From RGIG6353 sp045653035 (lineage in GTDB: Bacteria > Bacillota > Clostridia > Oscillospirales > SIG627), in the NCBI GenBank assembly GCA_045653035.1, contig JAZOLO010000012.1, positions 1 through 64,000 of the forward strand: 64,000 nt of DNA, in the 5' to 3' direction. Position 1 is the first letter of the stretch. Each line of letters opens with the position of its first letter. The notes below the pieces were generated by a model, which saw nothing but the letters and a program-made list of their open reading frames with translations, was not told the DNA's origin and did not search any database. Below, piece after piece: positions 58,134-64,000 of this stretch. A program made the translations under genes and the position numbers.

Positions 58134-60344
58134 TTACTTTGTTGTACCGTCATAATTTACTGCTGAACCGTCAATTGTGTAGGTGTTTGTGCCCTCTTCA
58201 ACAACAGTAACGTTAGCTTTGTAAGTACCGAGTTCTATAGGAGTTACGTTTTTGCCGGTAACGGTCACATTTTTAAGTGTAAGTGTAGTAGTTACACCGT
58301 AACTTGTAGTAGGACCTTTAAGACTAATTACAGTTCTGTCATAAGTTGATTCTGAAGCGTCAAAATCAAAGGTACAGTTTTCAAAAGAGATGTCGCCGTA
58401 GATGTAATTGCTATTTGCATCTATCATTTCACTTGTGTAATGAATGTGTCCGTAAGGATCGGTTAAAACGTTGCCTTCATCGTCATACATCTTGTATGAG
58501 CCTTCAAATGTACAACCGATAAATTGAACATCAATTTCGCACGCTCCATTCATACCGGAAAGAATTACACCTGCATTAGTAAACGAACAGTCACTGAACA
58601 CTATAGTGGTTTTTGTACCTGCATTGGCACGAAGTCTAATCATATCGTCACCATTGCCCACAAAGTCGACGTTTTCAAAGGTTGCGGTTGCACCCGCTGA
58701 AATATCAACAGCTGTCATATCACCACCATTTACTACTTCACCGTTTTTAACTGTAACGGTAGCATTTGTAGGGATTGCCAAGCCACTTCCGCTTCCACTT
58801 GCAGGGCGAATTACACTATTATCATTGAGATCAAAAGTTTTCCCGTCTTTAATAGTAAGCGTCATATTGCTTGAAGGAGCAAATTCAGTATTACTTAAAT
58901 CAATATCTTCACCTGCAAGTATGTATGTTGCAGTTGAATCGGTGAGCTGATCTTTAATATCACTACCAGTTACAGGTGAAAGAACAATTATATCTGTATT
59001 ATCAGCTTCTGCACCCATAGCAGTCTTAACTCTTGACGCTACAGTCTCGTTTACAACGTAGAACGTAATATCACTTGTGTTGGGGTTATTTGATTCACCA
59101 TTGCAGAACCAGCAACTATTTCTGCCATTAAGAGTAGAAGGAATAAATGTTACGTCATCACCCTTAAGGTTAACAGTTCTAAGTTCTGTACAACCACGGA
59201 AGGCGTAGCCCTGAATAGCAGTATTTCCTTCAAAAGTAACAGTCTTCAAATTTGTCATATGCTGGAAGGCCGCTTCTTCAACAGTTGTTACAGATGCAGG
59301 AATAACAAGTTCTTCAACGCCTGCAGTCTGTGCAAATGCATTTTCTTCAATTATTGTAACACTTGAAGGAATTACAACGCTTTCAACATTGGTCTTATAG
59401 AACAGACGGTTGGGAATTGTAGTCATGCCTTCTGCAAGAACAATTTCTCCAATTGTTGCACCTTCAAGAGATTTGTATGCAGATGCAACGCCTGCAGGAA
59501 TGGTAAGCTTATCAAGAGTAGCACCTACGAGAGCACCGCCGAGGTCATTGACCTCTGCAGGTACAACGTACTCACTACCGAGATTTTCAGGAAGAGCCAT
59601 CAATCTTACTCTGCCGTAATAACCACTTTCTTCGTTATAGTAGAATACAGTAGATCCGTCCTCAAGAGTACGCGATATGCCGTTTTCTGCAGACTCTAAT
59701 CCACCATCATACTGATCGTCAAAGCTGTCATTTTCGGAGGTGAGCTGAGTTGCAAGAAGCTGAACGGAGAAGTCAGAGCCGATAGACTTATCCTGATAGT
59801 CGTTGTTTGCTTCTTCACGCATCTTAAGTGCGATAGTAACGATAACTTCATCTTTTCCGTCTTCTGCAAGAAGTGTGCCGCTTGCATTTGTGGGCATACC
59901 TGCAAGAACGTCGGCAAGAGTGCCTTCAGGTGTAACCTTGTCAAGATCCGCACGGTCTTTAACCTGTACTGCAGGGTCAACGAAATATACGTCGATAACG
60001 TCTGCTAGCTTACTAACTTCACCGTTAGCAACGATATTAAGCTGATACTTGAGAGCAAGTGAGCCTTCGTTCGCAATCTTTACGTGTTTTACATCAACGT
60101 AGCCAGGCTCCCACTTGTCATAAGTGAAAATAGGACCTTCAGAAGCGTCTTTCCAAGTAGCACTTGCGGGAGCTTCCGTGCCGTCTGCCCAGTACATCTC
60201 AACATCAAGTGTACCCGACTTGATAATGTTATTCGACGAGGTTACAGAGTCGGTAAACCAAGCGAAGGTTGTTCCTATGAGCATTGAGAAGCACAAAAGA
60301 AGTGCTATGGCACTCATGAGGAGCGAGTGTTTTGTTGATTTCAT
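58134..60344 (-). CDS. Secreted TasA/camelysin-type protein with BspA-like repeats and beta-helix
   Basis: This 736-residue secreted protein has a SipW-type signal (LLMSAIALLLCFSMLIGTTF then AWFTDSVTSSNN) and a TasA/CalY-like first domain (about 28-215: SGTLDVEMYW, WEPGYVDVKHVKIANEGSLA). Residues about 265-410 are BspA-type leucine-rich repeats (ATIGEIVLAEGMTTIPNRLF, VTIIEENAFAQTAGVEELVI). Residues about 470-736 are a right-handed beta-helix with Thr/Asn ladders (NVTVTGKNVTP). It has no wall anchor. AAAGGAGA precedes the ATG. It is the last and largest gene of the operon and probably an extracellular fibre or matrix component. Confidence 0.75.
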   Translation of the reverse strand: MKSTKHSLLMSAIALLLCFSMLIGTTFAWFTDSVTSSNNIIKSGTLDVEMYWADGTEAPASATWKDASEGPIFTYDKWEPGYVDVKHVKIANEGSLALKYQLNIVANGEVSKLADVIDVYFVDPAVQVKDRADLDKVTPEGTLADVLAGMPTNASGTLLAEDGKDEVIVTIALKMREEANNDYQDKSIGSDFSVQLLATQLTSENDSFDDQYDGGLESAENGISRTLEDGSTVFYYNEESGYYGRVRLMALPENLGSEYVVPAEVNDLGGALVGATLDKLTIPAGVASAYKSLEGATIGEIVLAEGMTTIPNRLFYKTNVESVVIPSSVTIIEENAFAQTAGVEELVIPASVTTVEEAAFQHMTNLKTVTFEGNTAIQGYAFRGCTELRTVNLKGDDVTFIPSTLNGRNSCWFCNGESNNPNTSDITFYVVNETVASRVKTAMGAEADNTDIIVLSPVTGSDIKDQLTDSTATYILAGEDIDLSNTEFAPSSNMTLTIKDGKTFDLNDNSVIRPASGSGSGLAIPTNATVTVKNGEVVNGGDMTAVDISAGATATFENVDFVGNGDDMIRLRANAGTKTTIVFSDCSFTNAGVILSGMNGACEIDVQFIGCTFEGSYKMYDDEGNVLTDPYGHIHYTSEMIDANSNYIYGDISFENCTFDFDASESTYDRTVISLKGPTTSYGVTTTLTLKNVTVTGKNVTPIELGTYKANVTVVEEGTNTYTIDGSAVNYDGTTK

Positions 60345-60367
60345 GTCTTTTCTCCTTTATTGTTATT

Positions 60368-61711
60368 TTATATTACTTCAGACGAAGCGGAAGCATTTTC
60401 TGCTTCGTCAGTAGTATCGGTGGGTGTTTCTGTTGTCTCGGGTGTTTCTGTTGTCTCGGGAGTTATTTCCTCATTGGTGTCAGTATCTTCATTGGTGTCA
60501 GTATTTTCGTTGGTGTCAGTGTCTACATCGGTGTCAGTGTCTTCATTGGTGTCGGTGTTTTCGTTGGTGTCGGTGTCTTCATTGATGTCGGTGTCTTCGT
60601 TGGTGTCGGTGTCTTCGTTGGTGTCAGTGTCTTCGTTGGTGTCAGTGTCTTCGTTGGTGTCGGTGTCTTCGTTGGTGTCAGTGTCTTCCTCCTGGGTAGT
60701 ATTTTCAGGAAGCCTCCAATCAAGCGGAGGTATCTTGATAATATCTCCTATAACAATAAGACTTCTGTCTTCAATATTGTTATAGTAAACAAGTTCATCA
60801 ACGGTATTTCCGTATTTAACTGCGATATCGTAAAGTCTGTCACCATTTTTTACGACTACCTCAAGAGGTCTTTCTTCGGTAGACTCCTCAGTGGTTTCTT
60901 CGGTTGTATCCTCGATAGTTTCCTCAGTGCTTTCTTCGGTTGTATCCTCGGTAGTTTCCCCAGTGGTTTCTTCGGTTGTATCTTCGATAGTTTCCTCAGT
61001 TGTTTCCTCGGTGCTTTCCTCAGTGGTTTCCTCGATAGACTCTTCTATTTCTTCCTCTTCTTCTATTTCAAGAACCACGTCTATAACGTCACCGTCAGTT
61101 AGGAAGGTGTATGAGCTATTTCTCAAGCTATACGTACTTACATTGGAATATCCGTAATAGCTTGACGTACCCCAATGTGTTATAACGTCAATGTCAAGGT
61201 TGGCATTTAGGTTTACAATAAAGGAAACAGGGTCGTCGATTTTAATTTGCTTAGTAACGTAGCGGTCACCGTTGATATCAAGAACACAAAAGCCCGTTTG
61301 GGTAGTACCTGCATAAGAAATAGTTATTGCATTACTGCCATTTCCAAGCGGAACATTATACGTAAATCCGCCTATTTTTTCGGCATCAATCGTGGTATGG
61401 GTACGTACGATAACGTTTTCTTCTGCTTCAATAATTATTTCGGGGTTGTTCGGGTCGGTGGTGATCGTTTTTCGAACCTCTGTTGTTTCATAAGTATTCA
61501 GAGTTTCAATATTTACATCGAATTCCCCTGCAATTATAAAATTGTTTTTTGATTCAACACTTGCCTCAAAAAACGCGTATGCTGCAAAGGACATGAGAAA
61601 CATACAGACAAGTATCAGGACGACCGATTTTGTTAAACGGTGCTGAAATTCTTTTTCGGAAAGCTTTTTCATGTTAGGGTCATGATTTATATTATCAAAT
61701 TGTTTTTCCAC
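60368..61711 (-). CDS. Secreted protein with TasA-like N-domain, LysM and acidic repeats
   Basis: This 447-residue protein has a signal region with a SipW-type end (VLILVCMFLMSFAAYAFF, about 30-48), a TasA-like strand domain to about 210, an acidic Glu/Thr repeat (215-283, units like TEETTEES), a LysM domain (285-331: NGDRLYDIAVKYGNTVDELV) and a TDTNED hexapeptide tandem repeat (342-414), ending in Thr/Pro. LysM binds peptidoglycan glycan; the repeats are probably flexible spacers. The start is GTG 61711 after AAAGGAGA. It lies 23 bases before the BspA-like gene. Confidence 0.75.
   Translation of the reverse strand: MEKQFDNINHDPNMKKLSEKEFQHRLTKSVVLILVCMFLMSFAAYAFFEASVESKNNFIIAGEFDVNIETLNTYETTEVRKTITTDPNNPEIIIEAEENVIVRTHTTIDAEKIGGFTYNVPLGNGSNAITISYAGTTQTGFCVLDINGDRYVTKQIKIDDPVSFIVNLNANLDIDVITHWGTSSYYGYSNVSTYSLRNSSYTFLTDGDVIDVVLEIEEEEEIEESIEETTEESTEETTEETIEDTTEETTGETTEDTTEESTEETIEDTTEETTEESTEERPLEVVVKNGDRLYDIAVKYGNTVDELVYYNNIEDRSLIVIGDIIKIPPLDWRLPENTTQEEDTDTNEDTDTNEDTDTNEDTDTNEDTDTNEDTDINEDTDTNENTDTNEDTDTDVDTDTNENTDTNEDTDTNEEITPETTETPETTETPTDTTDEAENASASSEVI
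60470..60688 (-). repeat. 18-bp tandem repeat encoding TDTNED units
   Basis: About twelve copies of an 18-bp unit (plus-strand form GTGTCAGTGTCTTCATTG and variants) encode the hexapeptide TDTNED. Copies differ by a few bases (D/N, I/T, V changes). Unit length is a multiple of three, so copy-number changes keep the frame. Confidence 0.85.
60863..61069 (-). repeat. Imperfect repeat encoding Glu/Thr-rich spacer
   Basis: Codons for TTEE, STEE and TIED units repeat about fifteen times in a 207-bp stretch of the LysM-protein gene. It is less regular than the 18-bp array and lies just before the LysM domain. Confidence 0.7.
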
Positions 61712-61749
61712 AGTTTCGGTCTCCTTTCGGTTTGATTTCTATTAGTGTT

Positions 61750-62394
61750 TCAGTTTTTGATTTGTGTTGCAGAAACTATAACGTTCAAAAATACTTCGGG
61801 CTGATGGGGTGGCTCGTAGTTCGCCTCGTTTGTTACTTCCTCGGGCATTCTTACAACTATTGCAAGAAAACGCTCTCCGCCCTCGTCAAGATATGCTTCG
61901 TTTGTTGAGTAATAATCGAGTGTCTCATTTGCAACGTCCCGACAAAGCTCACGGGTTTTCACCTTTTCATAGGCTTCGTCAAAGGTGCTGCCCTCTGCTA
62001 CACCAAAAAGCAAATGGTCTTGTAGCTTAAAGTAGTCGCCTTTTTTGTTTATACCCTCGGTATATTTAAAAACGCTTACAGCGGTATGCCAATTAAAAGG
62101 CACGTCTCCGTTATTCTTAATCTTTAGGTATACCACTTCGGTATAGCCAGGCTCGAAAAGAGCGTCTTTTTTGAAAAGCTCGGTGTCTTCGCGAAGCTCT
62201 TTCCAATCTCCGTTTGAATCCCTATAAAACACCTCTAAATCAAAATCCGCTATATGAAATACGTTTTTGAGTTCAGGTGTAGTATCACGAAACCATGCAA
62301 GTGAGGCTCCTGTGCCTAAAACTCCCCATAGCACAAACAGACACAAGCTGAGGACAAATGCGATTCTCTTTACTTGTTTTTTCTTTACTGTCAC
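61750..62394 (-). CDS. TasA/camelysin-like secreted protein
   Basis: This 214-residue protein has a SipW-type signal (LSLCLFVLWGVLGTGASLAW then FRDTTPELKN) and a TasA-like domain: FHIADFDLEVFYRD, LFEPGYTEVVYLKIKNNGDV, LFGVAEGSTFDEAYEKV and LAIVVRMPEEV with VSATQIKN at the end. TasA-family proteins form extracellular fibres. The start is GTG 62394 with AAGGAGG six bases upstream. The EPGY-VYLKIKN motif is shared with the 736-residue protein, so the two are probably co-assembled. Confidence 0.78.
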   Translation of the reverse strand: MTVKKKQVKRIAFVLSLCLFVLWGVLGTGASLAWFRDTTPELKNVFHIADFDLEVFYRDSNGDWKELREDTELFKKDALFEPGYTEVVYLKIKNNGDVPFNWHTAVSVFKYTEGINKKGDYFKLQDHLLFGVAEGSTFDEAYEKVKTRELCRDVANETLDYYSTNEAYLDEGGERFLAIVVRMPEEVTNEANYEPPHQPEVFLNVIVSATQIKN

Positions 62395-62415
62395 GCTTAT
62401 CCTCCTTCAATCAAA

Positions 62416-63570
62416 TTATTTGTTTTCGTCCTTTTTCTTTTTTATAAGCACTATGAATATGAGCATCATCACTAAAGCCCCGACAAGCAGTGCCAGCCAC
62501 AAGGAAAGGATTGAATTGTCTCCTGTGTCGGGTGTTGGCGGCTGAGGGGTATACGTTCGGTGAAAGCTTAAGGTGTAGGTACTCGTGCTTTCGTCAAGCT
62601 TGATTTCGGTATATTCATACTCACAGCCACCGTAGTGGGTTTCTCCCCTGTATGCTTTTTCAACCTCTCGGATATCGGGCAATGCTTCGACGTCACCCGA
62701 TACAAAGAGGGTAATACTCGCGTCACGTGTGCCGTTGGTATAATAATCTGCCATGACTGTATAACGAAGATACACAGGCTGTGGCGGTGGGGGTGTCTCG
62801 GTACGGTCGTATCTTATGGTAAAGGTGTTTGTCTTGCTGTCAAATTCCGTACCTGTGTAGTTATATACATGCTCTCCGTATTGTCGGTGAGCTTCACTGT
62901 ATCTGAGTACAATTTCCTCCACCTGTGGAAGCTTTTTTGCAAACCTATTCGCGTAAAGCGTCAAGGGCAAGGGATTATCTAAAGTGTCATCGGTATAATA
63001 ATTTGCCTCTACTCTGTAGCTGACGTAGTCGGGTCTTGATGGATTAAGGGGTATTGTTCCTGTGGGGATTTCTTCCACCATAAACTCCCAGTCAAGGTAG
63101 CCTATTTTGTTTTCAAAGCTATTGTCAAGGTCGGTGGGAACAAAGAGAGTGACGTCGAGGTCTACCCACTCCCCTTTTGAAAGTGTGCCTATATGAGTCC
63201 AGTTTTGAAGACCGTCGGTTTCATCTGCTCTTGCATCAAAAAGGGTTTTATTGTCTGATATGACGGTGAGGCGGAGCTTTGACAAAAACTCCTCTGAGCC
63301 TTCTTCAGCACCGAGTGCTCTCATATAAATTCTTGCTTTTGAAAGGCTCTCGCCTACGTGCTTTACCGATATTCTTTGAGAGAGGGTGTCACCTGGCATG
63401 ACGTTCTTAAATTCACCAAAAAGGTCGCTATCGGAATATATGCTACCAGGATAAAACTCTATTTCTTCTTCATGCCCCTTAAAGCTTACAAGGGCATCGG
63501 CGGCTGTAGGGGTGATTGCAAGAACAAAAAAGAGAGTTAAAACAAAGAATAAAATCAGTTTTTTCTTCAT
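62416..63570 (-). CDS. LPXTG-like wall-anchored surface protein
   Basis: This 384-residue protein has a signal peptide (residues 1-25), a TasA-like strand domain (LFGEFKNVMPGDTLSQRISV), two MucBP-like repeats (VSYRVEANYYTDDTLDNPLP and LRYTVMADYYTNGTRDASIT, about 205 and 290), a Pro-rich stalk and a sorting tail: TPDTGDNS, hydrophobic helix (about 353-375) and KKKKDENK. The TPDTG motif fits sortase recognition, and srtB lies five kb downstream in the same cluster. It likely anchors the fibre proteins to peptidoglycan; this role is inferred. Confidence 0.78.
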   Translation of the reverse strand: MKKKLILFFVLTLFFVLAITPTAADALVSFKGHEEEIEFYPGSIYSDSDLFGEFKNVMPGDTLSQRISVKHVGESLSKARIYMRALGAEEGSEEFLSKLRLTVISDNKTLFDARADETDGLQNWTHIGTLSKGEWVDLDVTLFVPTDLDNSFENKIGYLDWEFMVEEIPTGTIPLNPSRPDYVSYRVEANYYTDDTLDNPLPLTLYANRFAKKLPQVEEIVLRYSEAHRQYGEHVYNYTGTEFDSKTNTFTIRYDRTETPPPPQPVYLRYTVMADYYTNGTRDASITLFVSGDVEALPDIREVEKAYRGETHYGGCEYEYTEIKLDESTSTYTLSFHRTYTPQPPTPDTGDNSILSLWLALLVGALVMMLIFIVLIKKKKDENK

Positions 63571-63580
63571 ACGTCACCGC

Positions 63581-64000
63581 CTATTCTTCGGGCCAGCCGA
63601 GGGCGGTATACGTATCAGTTCCCACCACTTCGTTGTTTTTAGCCTGTACTGCGTTCGCTTTTACTGTCAGGGTAAGAGTCTTTCCTATATAGCTGTTATC
63701 TACCTTTGAGCCTACTATTTCAACGTGTGAGAAGACATTTGGGGTAGTTTCCCCTGCTTCAACAACTCCTTTATAGTAGTACCAGCCGTCGTGAAGCTCC
63801 CAATTATTTTCGTCGATATTCAGCTTAAAGGCGTCTTCTGCCGAAAGTGTCGCGGAGTCGATACCGTAAACCACCTTGACTCTTAGGTAAAATGGATTTG
63901 TACCAACGTTTTCGATGCTTACCTCTTTACTCACCACGTCGCCTGGGATTATGTAAACGCCCTCTTTTGGAAACTCTGTTCCCCCGTCTGTGGTTTCATG
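63581..64000 (-). CDS. TasA/camelysin-like secreted protein (partial, runs off window)
   Basis: The frame is open from the window edge to the stop at 63581, about 139 residues visible. It matches the C-terminal part of a TasA-like domain: VYIIPGDVVSKEVSIENVGT, NPFYLRVKVVYG, WYYYKGVVEAGETTPNVFSH and LTVKANAVQAKNN. The N-terminus and any signal lie to the right. It ends 10 bases before the LPXTG-like gene, so it belongs to the same operon. SipW, the expected dedicated signal peptidase, is probably further right. Confidence 0.75.
   Translation of the reverse strand, partial: HETTDGGTEFPKEGVYIIPGDVVSKEVSIENVGTNPFYLRVKVVYGIDSATLSAEDAFKLNIDENNWELHDGWYYYKGVVEAGETTPNVFSHVEIVGSKVDNSYIGKTLTLTVKANAVQAKNNEVVGTDTYTALGWPEE

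Noticed and set aside
60470..60688. Regular short repeats resembling a CRISPR array
   Set aside because: The units are contiguous 18-bp tandem copies without spacers and lie in frame inside a coding gene, encoding TDTNED.
60332..61102. 256-residue plus-strand frame of repeated GVSVFVGV-type units
   Set aside because: It is the antisense image of the 18-bp repeat array in the LysM protein gene.

Overview
The window reads as chromosome from an uncultured, low-GC, spore-forming anaerobe of the Clostridia (Oscillospiraceae/Ruminococcaceae-like). Supporting signs are strong AGGAGG ribosome sites, TTGACA-17-TATAAT promoters, many Rho-independent hairpins, a SigH-like sigma factor, the scpA-scpB-DUF2953-ytfJ-dacF-rluB block, a YtvI-like permease, rubredoxin, LuxS, a BMP-type nucleoside ABC transporter, and AsnA plus ArgS/AsnS of bacterial type. 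Taxonomy is inferred from gene content only.

Layout. 0-1.1 kb: the start of a leftward membrane protein and a deleted insertion sequence. 1.2-10.1 kb (+): sdpR-sdpI regulator/immunity pair, cupin, prohibitin-like protein, a Wzz/BY-kinase pair, SigH-like sigma factor, zinc-ribbon protein behind a folded leader, rlmB, and a large protein that looks like a catalytically dead P1B-type ATPase. 10.2-15.1 kb (-): GT8 glycosyltransferase, TVP38-type membrane protein, addB. 15.2-17.7 kb (+): polyprenyl synthase, D-Ala-D-Ala carboxypeptidase, tRNA-Arg(CCG). 17.7-22.7 kb (-): four-gene nucleoside ABC transporter. 22.9-25.5 kb: histidine phosphatase, TIM-barrel isomerase, tmRNA (-), luxS. 25.6-31.3 kb (-): eight-gene housekeeping operon trmH-M50 protease-scpA-scpB-DUF2953-ytfJ-dacF-rluB. 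31.3-38.1 kb: radical SAM gene (+), then yebC with an in-frame TAG, argS, DUF3048 lipoprotein, HAD phosphatase, xpt, and a decayed Na+-pumping decarboxylase beta subunit (-). 38.2-42.2 kb: acyltransferase, two-gene chromate transporter, rubredoxin, cysteine desulfurase-like enzyme with a DUF3343 protein. 42.4-48.5 kb (+): cdaA-cdaR (c-di-AMP), a flavoprotein that apparently starts at ATT, RseC-like, YbaK-like and an S8 protease-like protein. 48.5-50.5 kb (-): a three-gene phage-derived cassette (fibre-like protein, holin-like protein, XhlA-like protein). 50.6-57.2 kb: asnA-asnS, FkbM methyltransferase, hom, AI-2E/YtvI permease, histidine phosphatase. 57.3-64 kb (-): a surface-structure locus of TasA/camelysin-like secreted proteins, an LPXTG-like wall protein, a LysM/acidic-repeat protein, a BspA-LRR plus beta-helix protein, and a class B sortase.

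How the genes relate. Most of the window is core metabolism and cell division in short co-directional operons separated by strong hairpins. The accessory parts are the IS remnant, the sdpRI pair, the phage-derived cassette next to an S8 protease homologue lacking the usual Asp, and the right-edge surface locus. The most unusual signals are the likely AUU start of the flavoprotein, two apparently leaderless mRNAs, the pseudo-P-type ATPase, and the SipW/TasA-type locus with sortase B. Single-base positions of hairpins and promoters were counted by eye and may be off by a base.
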